From Conus ventricosus (lineage: Eukaryota > Mollusca > Gastropoda > Neogastropoda > Conidae), in the NCBI GenBank assembly GCA_018398815.1, contig JAFLJL010014248.1, positions 1 through 21,771 of the forward strand: a stretch of DNA of 21,771 nucleotides, written 5' to 3'. How positions within the stretch are numbered: position 1 is the first letter of the stretch; every line of letters begins with the position of its first letter. The notes beneath the pieces were generated by a model. It ran no database searches. It had not been told where the DNA came from and saw nothing but the letters and a program-made list of their open reading frames with translations. This document shows, piece by piece, positions 11,780-21,074 of the stretch. Both the position numbers and the translations under genes were made by a program.

Positions 11780-13142
11780 GCTTGGAGCTGGTTCGCAACA
11801 TTGAACTGATACAACGGAATGGGGCTCGGGGTCATTTCCTAGCGATTGTGGCCGGCTTCCTGCAGTTGAAACAGGAATATGGTCGATCTAGCGGCCCTTC
11901 TGATCTCCTGTTTCTGATGCTTGTAGTGCACCTCGCTATACTGTGTTGGGACCTCTCCGTTGGCTGGCTCCCTGCTGTTTCAGCCTATTACCCAGGTTGG
12001 GCTGGTTGTTAAATGCTCGGTCTCTGCTTCGCCTCCTCTCCCAATCTTTTGGCCTCTGCTAATATTCAGTAGCTTCCGGCCCTTTTGTTCCATCATTTTT
12101 CGGGCCCTGTCTCGGACCTCAATCGTGAACTTGGGGACAGCAGCTGGTTTGTTGTAAAAAACTGTTCTTGGAAGAGCAGATCCTTATCATCTCTGCTCAC
12201 CACTCTCGTCCTTGCCCGTGCCGCTCACCAGAGGGGAAAAACCACCCATTCATCCTTCCCGCATTGGGCGAAAGTCTCAGCAGCGTCCTTCTTGTTGCTT
12301 CTAAACTTTTCCCAGGATGCCTCAGCATCTAGCCTGAAGTGGCTGACTGGGCGTTCTTTATCTGTCATAGTCGCCTAACTCCTCCACGGCTTAAACCGCA
12401 TCACTGCTTCTCTAGCCTTTCCTCTCAGCACGAGATATCAGACGGAGGTGGGCCAATGAGGTCTCGATCCCTTGCACATCTGGCGATACACGCTTCAAAT
12501 TGGGCGATGGAAAGCGTCACGTCGTCGTTCTCTCCTACGGCTCTAGGTGACTCGCTTTCGTTTCCTTCACCTCGATTCTGCGTTTCTGTCGCTGCTTCTT
12601 CTGAGGGTCCTGTCTCTCCTGGTTCGTTTAGCTCCTCGCTCTCTGCCTCTAACTTAGCTAGACGTGCTGAGCTTCTATTCTCTTTATCGCCCTTTCTTCT
12701 CACATCTTCTTCTATGCAGTTACAGTTACATCTGTCTCGTGCTTTCTCTCTTTAACTTCCTCTGCTTCATCTCTTGCTCCGGTCTGCTTGAACTATAACT
12801 CCTTCATCCCTTTCATCTTCTGCCTCCTCTAACTCCCTCTGCCTTTCAGCTTTTCCTCTTCAATCTTCCTCTGCCTATCAGCTTTCTCCTTCTTCTCCTT
12901 CATCTTATGCCTCTCTAACTCCTCGGCCTAGCAAGGGGGGCGGGAATTTCATCTTCTTCATCCCTATCTTCTGCCTCACTTTCTTCCTCCATCCGGTTGC
13001 TCCAACTCTGTTCTTCTCGTGTCTTCTCATCCTCATTACGCACTGAATCTGTGACGAACTGGCGAGCTCTCCCCCTGCTAAACCCATTCGCCGTGTCCCA
13101 ACTTGACATACTTTGCATATTGTTCCACCGTCCACGGTTCAT
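11780..13142 (-). pseudogene. Gag-like structural protein with CCHC zinc knuckle
   Basis: A likely start codon is at 13142-13140, giving an open run of 75 codons (to 12915) that is acidic, Arg/Glu-rich and starts MNRGRWNNMQ. The next part is a highly charged Glu/Lys/Arg coiled-coil-like stretch (about 12700-12910). An open run of 92 codons follows (12703-12425). A capsid-like segment (about 12050-12350) includes the words 'FRLDAEASWEKF' and 'DLLFQEQFF' (12156-12182). The second resembles the 'LLxxEQF' helix of SCAN/Gag-capsid domains in Gypsy-type elements. Near the C-terminus a CX2CX4HX4C knuckle, CFNCRKPGHN...KC, is encoded at 11833-11872 with a one-base gap inside it. The knuckle binds genomic RNA in related elements. 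Frameshifts break the gene in several places. Confidence 0.7.
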
Positions 13143-14145
13143 GTTCCTAACCCCCGCATCCTGGTCACCTAACCTTGGGTTTGGTATACGCCGTTAGGGG
13201 TGTGGTTCCATGACCTTATTGGGGTCGTATCTGCGGGTGGGCTCGGGTCCGTGTTTTAGACATTGGTACCCCTACCACCACAGAGCTGCCACAAACCAGT
13301 ATGGCGTTCTGGAAGCGCAATGGAGGTCCACTGATTACGCACTTGGCACCTGAAGCATACCCGGCACATGTACTTCTCTATTCTCAATGAGGTCAACGCA
13401 ACACAGCTTAACTCACACACAATTGTATTTATCTCATATATCATTTAACGATACGGGTCATAACCCACTCATTATTACCACTGTCGACTGTTCTGGGCGC
13501 CAAACCACTTCACGTGACGCCGTATTCCACCGTCCATGTGCATGCGCACACCTGTTCACTTGGACTACAAGTCACGGGCTCCACTGTCTTGGTAGCCGCA
13601 CCCACCCGTTCAACAGTGCACTTGCACCCAAAGTTTCAATAATGCTATCAGCACACCTTGTGTCACAACTCTACGTTCCTCGAGTTTCAACGCACAGTCA
13701 CCTGGGCTTTACACTGCTCTTATTCCCCACAGGATATGCGTGCATCACTGCGTTCAGTCTTCGGGCTGGGTACCACTCTACCTACTCCCACTTGGGTGTT
13801 ACCTCATAACGGGGACACAACAGCGCCCTGGGTATCCCTTCAGGCACATCTCCTTACACTGCATCTGCGTTGTCCACTCACACTTCACACACAACCCACT
13901 CATATTGATTGTATCACGCTATACCTCCACTCACTCGGTAGCGCCATAACATTCACACCAACACAAGTGCACTGCCATTGCCAATGGTAAGCTGCTGAAG
14001 TGATCAGGGGACAACTCCTCGTTCCACCACCCAGGGTAACTGGCACGCTCCACAAACCTCCCGTCTCTCGACGTTCAACCGGACACAACACCCCCTAACC
14101 CTACCTTCTAGTACCTTAGCTTACCCCAGTACACACCTATGAATG
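13143..14145 (-). other. Long 5' leader of the LTR element
   Basis: About 1 kb between the primer-binding site and the first plausible Gag start. Such a leader is long for a Gypsy-type element and would carry the packaging signal. A 62-codon frame at 13256-13444 contains a cysteine pair cluster (CRVCFRC) but matches no zinc-finger spacing I can name. Plus-strand frames here (13387-13809, 13658-13990) are antisense to the element and unsupported. Confidence 0.4.
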
Positions 14146-14163
14146 TACCCCCGCATCTCCACC
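14146..14163 (-). promoter_or_regulatory. Primer-binding site, tRNA-Ala type
   Basis: Three bases inside the 5' LTR, the minus strand starts TGGTGGAGATGCGGGGGTA. Its complement (ACCCCCGCATCTCCACCA on plus) equals the 3' end of eukaryotic tRNA-Ala, acceptor strand GCATCTCC plus A plus CCA, with one G missing from the CCGG step. A reverse transcriptase would start minus-strand DNA from this tRNA. The missing base may be a mutation or a sequencing indel. Confidence 0.75.
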
Positions 14164-14277
14164 AAAGGTCACGGTACGTTAAGCCAGGACGGCACCTCTA
14201 CATCCCTTTCCCACACATTTACACTCTTGAGCAGACCATACAGCTCATAACACAAGCTTTTACAATCAAGCGCCTTC

Positions 14278-14283
14278 TTTATT
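14278..14283 (-). promoter_or_regulatory. Candidate polyadenylation signal AATAAA in the LTR
   Basis: TTTATT on plus gives AATAAA in the element's sense. It lies about 110 bases before the LTR's downstream edge, as expected for an R/U5 region. The matching place in the other LTR reads CTTTTTTTC and has lost the hexamer. Confidence 0.35.
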
Positions 14284-14439
14284 TCACACACACATCTATG
14301 GCCGCCAACCAACTCAAGTCCATCCACGCCCTCACCATTATCTCACTTTTCCTGACCCGCATTCCCTGCACGACCCTGCAAACCCCTTAAAACTATACTT
14401 TAAAACACCAGTTGCGGTATATCACTGCGGACTAGGACG

Positions 14440-14514
<75 letters not shown>
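14440..14514 (+). repeat. Poly-C tract of 75 bases
   Basis: An unbroken run of 75 C. The homologous place in the other LTR (about 8378-8384) has only AGGGAAGGCC, so the run was gained in this copy after insertion or is an assembly product. Confidence 0.95.
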
Positions 14515-14817
14515 AGAGATAGGCCCGCTACGTGGTGGCTCTAAATATTAGGGAACAAGATTTAACCCCAAGGGATCTATACTGAAAACTGCTACACCAC
14601 CACTTCCCCAGGACCCACCTTCTATTTTGACCCGGGACCATCTTCGCTCTGTCACTGCGTCCCTTATGGGACGGCAGCGACAAGTACCCTACACTGTGTG
14701 GCCACTACGATCCATAAAGGAGGCTGTAAAAAAAGATAACCCCCTATCCTACTTGCTAAGGCTACACCCCTTCTACAACTAACCTTGGGACATCATTTGC
14801 CGGCCGGTAAGCTCTAG

Positions 14818-15030
14818 TCCTTGGACTGTACGGGGACCATCCAGAATGTCTCCTCCACGGATGACTCCGCTACTCAGCGCTGGCCGGGACCCTCGCAGCT
14901 GACTCCTCCTTTGGATGACTCCGATCCCCAGCGCTGTCCGGGGACCCTCACAGGCTGACTCCTCCTCGGATGACTCTCTACCGCTCCTCCTGCGCTGGTC
15001 CGTGGCCTCTCGCAGACGGACACCCCGAAG
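14818..15030 (-). repeat. Tandem subrepeats inside the 5' LTR (about 57 bp, four units)
   Basis: Counterpart of the array in the left LTR, with the same order of words: CAGCGCTG, CCGGGGACCCTC, GACTCCTCC, GGATGACTCCG. Units join near 14880, 14933 and 14992. The four units differ from each other more than matching units differ between LTRs. Confidence 0.75.
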
Positions 15031-16169
15031 ACTCTAACCCGGCGCCGACGTGTCTCCTCACGGTCTGACTCCTCCCCTGCCGCTGCGGACGACTCCTGGC
15101 GCACCCACTCACCTGACGCCCTTCTCGAGAGTCAGGGGCTCGAAGGGACACCCCTCCTCGAAAGGCCCCGCCGGACACCTGTGGGTGAGGGAAGGTCGGT
15201 TTGCAGCGCCTCTCACAGGACGCCGTATCAGGGGTTGAGAGCAACAGGTGGCTGGTGTACGCCAGGAAGAACCCGGCAAGCAGAAGGAGAGCGGACCACC
15301 ACAGACTGGCAGCCGTGCCCTTTCAACGGTTAAGCTTTCAGACAACGGGATCTCCCGCTAACCTGCGGCACGCGCAGCAGACTGCAGGTGGTCTGGCAAA
15401 CCCCTCAGGAGTCTCGGATCAGGATACACCTGATGACACAACTGCTCAAAACAGACGTTCAACCCACACCAGTTCGGCTACTGGCTGATGTGGCTGCCAA
15501 CAGAGACGACAACAGACCGGCACAAGCCAAGGGCACACCTGGACCCGACGAGGACCTTGGCACTGACTATGACTCGTAATCACTCAGCTCGACTAACGCG
15601 CTGCCGCCGCAATACAGGCGCGTCCTACTCCGTCGAACACAGGCGACGAAGTGAAGCTACCCCAACGCATTTCCGACCTGGTCGGAACCAAGCGAACTCT
15701 TCTCACAACACAAATACAGCGATGGGTCAGAGCAGCGTTCTCCCTCCGCAGAGCTGACACGCCGGACCAACGGACTAGTTGTTGTCGTGCAACCTCACAC
15801 GACATTTTACCCACAACAACTCTCAGACTTGACACGACAATCAGCCATATCCTGCCCGCCTTCTCTGGTGTAGAACCAATGTAACTTAAGGGGGGTAACC
15901 AATCGGGAAGGGGAACCAAACCCTCCCGCTTCCATCCCTTCAAATACATGTGAAGTTTGGATTATAAATTTTTTTTGTCTTATGTCCCCACCCCCTACCT
16001 TGCCTAATATATTCCATCCTATCCATAACACCAAATCTTTCCACCTCGCACTCGCTCGCACACACACATATTCACATAGGCACACGGCACCACGCTCTAT
16101 TTTTCTGACATTACCATTACTCCTAAACCTTTGGATCGGCTAGTTTTTACTATCGCCCGATCGGTGCCA

Positions 16170-16174
16170 ATGAA
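16170..16174. repeat. Target-site duplication, right copy (atgaa)
   Basis: Directly outside the TGCCA end of the right LTR. It pairs with ttgaa at 8112-8116, one mismatch in five. Confidence 0.6.
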
Positions 16175-16500
16175 TGTTAATTAATATTGCCCGTAGTTTT
16201 GGATTGGTGGATCTCTGCGTACAATATTGTTGCCGGAGCTTAAGACAGTGGCGTGGGACAATATCTGAATGTATTGTTTCAGTGAGCCAAATATATGAAA
16301 GGTTTGTCTTGAATTTGACAGTATTGTGGGTATCTTCCTGTACATTTGTTTTGTATATGGTTTTTATTTAGATGTCCTATACGGTAATCCGTCTTCCTGT
16401 GGGGCCACGTGTAGTTGATTGTACCTTTTGTTGTAAATAAATCAAAAATAGCGATGATACACTTAAAAACAAACCCATATATGTCCATTATATACACACA
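16175..16500 (-). pseudogene. Non-LTR retrotransposon ORF2, N-terminal endonuclease
   Basis: This is the start of the same ORF2 whose remainder lies at 5456-8116. The minus strand gives 'RIGHLNKNHIQNK' (about 16345-16385), matching the opening 'hlNirsl..K' block of APE-type endonucleases. LTET follows at 16275-16286; its Glu is the metal-binding residue of the active site. Then comes a block resembling 'NIVRRD' (about 16215-16230) and a Gly-Gly-Ile-Leu-type strand just before the break. Reading stops being endonuclease-like exactly at the LTR junction and resumes at 8116. The first Met in frame is at 16497, but the true ORF2 start is unsure. At least two frameshifts are present. Confidence 0.75.
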
Positions 16501-17146
16501 TTATACATCAATCTTCAATGCCAATTAAGATAATGACTATAAGAAACAAACAAACTAAATTTGCAACATTTGGCATAAGCAAACATTAAAAACAACAGCA
16601 AATTTCAAAAACCTAATGTTCAATGCAAATAATACTGAATATGATACACAGGCAGATGTTTTATTCACAGAGTTATGTAACTCACCTGTGACAAGTTTCA
16701 CCGAATGTTTATCTACACAACAAGGGGTTTCTTAGCGTGCTCACGCACCACTTAGATACATAGAAACTTTGATATAAAAAAGGAGAGGGAGGAAGAGGGG
16801 GAGAGGAGAGAGAGAGGAGAGGAGAGCGAATTTCTCAGTCAGATATAATTTGATAAAAGAAAAAATTTTTATAATTCCCACACTTGCTATCTGATGTTTA
16901 AATGTCCCCAATGCGTTTTTTTTTGCTGTGAGGTTTTTAAAAATTTAATTATTTTTATTTTTTTTTTTTTGTGGGTGCGTGGCCAGGTTCCACGAGATTG
17001 GATCACTAAGTCCTTGTCTTCTTCAACACCCGAAAGGCTGTTGGTTTCTCATGTTGTATGGTGGGAACGTGGTCACAGTCCCTTTCCTCCCACCTTTTCT
17101 CCTTGAACCATATGAATATTTTTTTTTTATAGATTACAACATGGGC
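16501..17146. other. Spacer between ORF1-like and ORF2 regions
   Basis: AT-rich sequence of about 650 bases without coding features. It contains a polypurine/(GA)n tract (16781-16828), a T-run (16961-16970) and several A-rich patches. It would be an unusually long inter-ORF gap for a compact LINE, which is the main reason to doubt that the two ORFs belong to one element. Confidence 0.4.
16781..16828 (+). repeat. Polypurine / (GA)n tract
   Basis: GGAGAGGGAGGAAGAGGGGG followed by GAGAGAGAGG blocks. Confidence 0.85.
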
Positions 17147-20100
17147 TTATGCATCCTGCATAAACACATGCTGATGTTTCACAACACTTGTAAAAAATTT
17201 GACCTCAATATGTTTTGCACCAAATTCTTTAGTTGTTATACGGCTTGTGTACTCTCTTGTAGCGGGAACATTTCCCTGAGGTTTTTTCAGCATGGATGCC
17301 TTGGGAGGATACGGGGGTGGGGAGGGAGGGACAGGCATGTAGTATGGCCCCTGCCAAAAAGCAGGTGTGCGAGGGGGAAAGGGGGATAGTACATGGAATG
17401 GGGGAAAAAAAATTTAGGGGAACATTTTCCTAGGTGGCATTTAACAGTTGACGTCGTTGTCACGTGTTGGGACGAGTGTTTTTGTACTTAATGGAGAGAT
17501 GGGTGGTCGGGGTCTGGGGTGATTGCTAATAGGGGCGGGGGGTCACCCAAATCCTATGGTTGATAGGAGAATCGGGGAGGGTGTGTTCAGTGAATGAGGG
17601 ACAAGGGTGGGATGGTTTCGGGGGGGGACGAATGGAGAGGTTCGTCTTTACGAGGGAGGGTGGGGAGAAAGAGTGGTTCAGACGGTTGGTGGGGCGCCTG
17701 GGGGACGGGGTTCCCTGTTGTGAGTATTTGGGGGGAGGGGGCTTATGACCACTTGTCGGTTTCCCTGACACTGCCTTCAGCAGGCGGCCTTCTCCTTTTC
17801 CGGCGTCCGCTAAATGGGCTGAGCGCAACCTTCTCAATGCGGGCCGCCTTTCTTGGAGGGAGAATGCATCACTGTATAAAGCCTTTTTCTGGGGTGCTCC
17901 GCTAGCGTGGTGAAACGTTCGAGTGGTCTGTTTTATTGACCCTCTTTGTTTTCACATGCTACTGCAAGTTGCTGTTGCTAGGTGTATTGGAGCTTTCCCA
18001 TGGGTGGCGGCCCCCTCCCAGGAATGATACCAGATGCTTGTATTGACGCCTTTTGGGAAAATGTGTTGCATGAGAGAGAAACGGTCCATCTCTCAGTACT
18101 GATGCCGCCCTCTGCTGATGTTGATTGCGTCTGCAGTCCGTTGATGCCCACATGAAAGACAACATGTCGATTTTGTCTGTGTGGGCTTTGACACTTACCC
18201 AAACTCTGTGAGTTGGGAAAGTGTCAGACCATGACACTGACTTTTGCTGTTTGTTAATGAGGGGGAAGGAACAGGAGAGGTCCACCCTTTGATGACAGAG
18301 TCTCCTAGCATATGGACAGTTGCCTGTTGGCTAAAGTTAATTTCTGAGGAATGGGAGGGTGGGGACTCAAGCTCACCAGCTGTGCTAAGGTCAGCATTTA
18401 GCATGGCTGACTGTGCATTATGTCTGGCAGCTTCTTGTGGGTGAAGGGTGGAAGGGGGGAAGAGACTGTGGTAGTGGGAAGGGAAGGAATTTTGAGAGGA
18501 GACTGGTGGGACGGGGTCGCGGGGGAGGTAGAAGAAGAGGGATTTAGAAGGGCAGTGCTTGATGAGCGAGGAGAGAGGGCTTTTCAGACAACTGGTGTTT
18601 GTTTTTTGCTTCTGCCGGGGTTGCTGAGAACTAGATGATTTCTGATGGGGCGATTTGTTTTGAGATGACTGATGATGTATTTGAGTTGTGAGGGAATCTA
18701 TTTCTATTTTAAGTGTCTGTCTTGCTTCCTGAAGAGCTGCACGCAGAGATGTGACTTCAGCTTGTAGGGCTTGGGTTATTGCTAGAAATTCTTCTCTTGG
18801 GACACAGTCTTCATGGGAACAGCTATTGACAGATTCACTGTTGTCCTCAGTTGGTGACTCGTTGGGATGGGAGTGGGAGGTGAGCCCATTGTTGCTGGAG
18901 AGATTGTCAGGGCTGGTGCTTTGAGGGTCATTGGAGGTCATTGGAGGTAGGGGTTGGCACAGTTTTGGAGGTAGGGGTGGCACAGTGTTGAGGGTCAATG
19001 GAGGAAAGGGTGGCACAGTGTTGAGGGTCATTGGAGGTAGGGGTGGCACAGTGTTGAGGGTCATTGGAGGTAGGGGTGGCACAGTGTTGAGGGTCATTGG
19101 AGGTAGGGGTGGCACAGTGTTGAGGGTCATTGGAGTAGGGGGTGGCACAGTGTTGAGGGTCATTGGAGGTAGGGGTGGCACAGTGTTGAGGGTCATTGGA
19201 GGTAGGGGTGGCACAGTGTTGAGGGATGTTTTGGGTGACACATGCACTGTGTGCACTAACGGCAGATTCTGTAGGGGAAGGGACGACGTCATTAGTGTCT
19301 TGGTGTTGTGTAGAGCTCACTGTAGAAAATCCAGCTTTCTCCACTGTGGTGTGGTAACTGGGGATGGGAAAAAGAGGAGGGAAAAAGCAGGTTCGGAGGG
19401 CAAGGTGGTTGAGAGATGAGCATGGGTAGATGCTTTGGGAGTGGAGGGGGGTTGGTAGGGAGAGTTCAGGTACATATCTGCGTCTCTCTGATGATACACG
19501 GCTATCTCCCCTACGTCGATTTATCTCCCCTGGTGCCACGGTAGTGTGTACGGTGGGCCCTGCCAGTGGTAATGACAATGCGGCGCTTGTCATCATCCTC
19601 GGCTGGTTGGGCATCGCCGCTGGTCAGAATGACCATTGCAGTGGAGAGGTCTGGCTGACGTAAGTCTGTCACTGTCAGGAGTTCAGGGCGCACGTGCTTG
19701 TGGCCATTGTGTGCACAATGGCACGCAATGTTTTGAACTCACTGTCCACCCAGTCCTCACAAGCCCTACCCTGAACAAGGATATTGTGCGTTGTATAATA
19801 AATATGTATTTTCAGTAGTTTTCTCAGACCAGCCTGTATCCCTAATGTAGACTGGTACAAATCTGATGAGATGGGACATGCTAAATCAACAGTGGAGCAC
19901 TGTTCACTGTAAGGTTTGTGATGAGGCCCATAGTCAATCCATGTCGTAGTAAGGCCCTTTGGTGCATAATTGCCAACATATCTGTGGTAAAGTACATACC
20001 TCCAATGTGCATGCGTTTTTGCTGAGATAAAAATGTTTTTTGTATGGGTCTATTTTGTGTTGAATTTTTTCAAGGGCATGGTCCAGTGAAAATAAACTGT

Positions 20101-20173
20101 CTTGGGCCATGGAGCGTGTAGTTGGCCCATGGCTGTAGGTCCTGGTGCCGCACTGCATGGAAACAATCAGCAA
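17147..20173 (-). pseudogene. ORF1-like protein of a non-LTR retrotransposon, with SGNH/esterase-like segment
   Basis: A long collinear coding region broken by frameshifts. From the N-terminus: a conserved-looking module at 19680-20173, including 'HFYLSKNA' and 'YYTTHNILVQGRACEDW'; a Pro/Ser/Thr-rich linker; the 11-residue tandem repeat TLNTVPPLPPM (18927-19225); a coiled coil of about 40 residues starting 'REEFLAITQAL' (18680-18815); a Gln/Lys/Ser-rich linker; then an SGNH-hydrolase-like segment. The SGNH segment has block I 'HMLGDSVIKGW' (GDS at 18298-18306), 'FHVGING' (18135-18158) in the place of the usual GxND block, 'SGIIPGRG' near 18020, and an 'LYSDA' word with a following 'SKKG' at 17850-17881 in the place of the terminal DxxH. 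The C-terminal tail is Pro/Tyr-rich (17240-17390). Esterase-type ORF1 proteins are established in CR1-like and related elements. The longest open piece is 365 codons (18195-19292). It is probably the partner of the ORF2 downstream, but the gap and composition leave room for a second element. Confidence 0.65.
18927..19225 (-). repeat. 33-bp tandem repeat, about 8-9 units, in frame with ORF1
   Basis: Plus-strand unit GGCACAGTGTTGAGGGTCAT followed by TGGAGGTAGGGGT. The period of 33 bases (11 codons) keeps the frame, so expansion changes only the length of the proline-rich linker. Middle units are almost identical. The first unit and the second are degenerate, and the unit near 19130 carries a one-base shuffle (GGAGTAGGGGG). 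Confidence 0.9.
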
Positions 20174-20238
20174 GCTTCAGCCATACCAATGCCGAAACAA
20201 AACCGCTGTAAGGAGCCATAGCTGGTGTGTTAGGCGCC

Positions 20239-20287
<49 letters not shown>

Positions 20288-20288
20288 A

Positions 20289-20319
<31 letters not shown>

Positions 20320-20322
20320 AGG
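20239..20322 (+). repeat. (GA)n microsatellite
   Basis: GAGAGA blocks with GGAGAG and GAAGAGGAAG interruptions. It lies just upstream, in the minus-strand sense, of the ORF1-like start. Confidence 0.95.
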
Positions 20323-20401
20323 AGTATGGGCTAATGCATTAGATAATATGAACCAGTCACACCAAGCAAAAAAAAAGGTCATCCTATTTTCTCTTGTTAA
20401 A

Positions 20402-20557
20402 AACAACTGTGAGATGTGCCTGGCTTTACTCTGCATGGGAAACAACTGTGAGATGTGCCTGGCTTTACTCTGCATGGGGAACAACTGTGAGATGTGCCTG
20501 GCTTTACTCTGCATGGGAAACAACTGTGAGATGTGCCTGGCTTTACTCTGCATGGGG
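20402..20557 (+). repeat. 39-bp tandem repeat, four units
   Basis: Units start AACAACTGTGAGATGTGCCT at 20402, 20441, 20480 and 20519 and end CTCTGCATGGG(A/G). They are identical except the last base, which alternates A, G, A, G. The period is a multiple of three without stops, so several frames stay open on both strands; that is not evidence of coding. Confidence 0.97.
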
Positions 20558-21073
20558 AAAGGGTGGGGGTGCGGGATGGGGGTGGAGTGAGGTGTGAAGG
20601 AAGAAGGGGGTGGGGGGGGGGGGGGGGGGGGGGGCAAATCAATAGACCAGGACTACCTACGATCTCCCACGACAAAGCAACTGCTAAAAAGCACGTACCA
20701 CTTATGACGCACTGAGAATAACAATCCAGTAGTTTCCCAAACTGAAAAAAAAAAAAAAAAAAAGCAAGAAAATTTGAAGATAAAAACGGTACAGAAATAC
20801 GTTGCCTCTTATTCCACTCCCTCCCCCATTCCATCCCTCCCCTTCTCAAGGAACGTTGAAAAGAATGAAATATATTTTGAGGGTGACGGTTAGAAATGCT
20901 AAAGGATGAAAGAGAAAATGCAAATTACGTGTGCAGCTGGAGTGGTAATCTCCATGACCAGTAAGTGAGGGAGGAGACCTGTCCGGCCACAAATGATCAA
21001 CGCACAGAGGAGTGGGGGGGGGGGGGATGTAAGAAGCTTTTACCTGGCTCAACAAAGAGATTAAATCCCCGCT

Positions 21074-21074
<1 letters not shown>
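20558..21074. other. Low-complexity right flank, no gene
   Basis: Contains a 23-base G-run (20612-20634), a 19-base A-run (20745-20763), a G-run near 21015-21026 and unassigned sequence. Frames crossing it are poly-Pro, poly-Gly or poly-Phe artefacts of these runs. Confidence 0.6.

Larger units (their letters stand above)
8117..16169 (-). mobile_element. LTR retrotransposon, gag-protease only, nested in a LINE
   Basis: Two long direct repeats (8117-10063 and 14167-16169) begin TGTCACGG / GGTCACGG and end around CGATCGGTGCCA / CGATCGGTTGAC on the plus strand. Read on the minus strand, the outer ends of the whole element are therefore TG...CA. A tRNA-Ala-type primer-binding site lies inside the right LTR and a purine tract inside the left LTR, which fixes minus-strand orientation. 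The interior holds Gag-like and protease-like sequence but no recognisable RT, RNase H or integrase. The flanks are the two halves of one endonuclease, so the empty site can be read directly. The element is GC-richer than the DNA around it. The Gag and protease motifs favour a Gypsy (Metaviridae)-like origin; BEL/Pao is the alternative. Confidence 0.85.
14167..16169 (-). repeat. 5' LTR (right copy)
   Basis: About 2.0 kb, or about 1.93 kb without its poly-C tract, collinear with the left LTR. It would supply the promoter for minus-strand transcription. No confident TATA box could be chosen. Minus-strand and plus-strand frames inside (for example 15593-15949 minus) are not conserved in the other copy. 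Confidence 0.9.

Noticed and set aside
13387..13990. Plus-strand frames of 110-140 codons in the element leader
   Set aside because: They are antisense to the element, overlap each other in two frames, and show His/Thr/Leu-rich composition without motifs.
18931..19419. 162-codon plus-strand frame of GGRGGTVLRVI repeats
   Set aside because: It is the antisense shadow of the 33-bp repeat, whose minus-strand frame continues into coiled-coil and SGNH-like sequence.
18927..20557. CRISPR array
   Set aside because: The direct repeats are contiguous tandem units without unique spacers, and the context is eukaryotic transposon sequence.
20348..20597. Plus-strand frames with the repeated NNCEMCLALLCMG unit as a cysteine-rich peptide gene
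   Set aside because: Several frames on both strands are open because the 39-bp unit lacks stops. There is no signal peptide, start context or flanking coding sequence.
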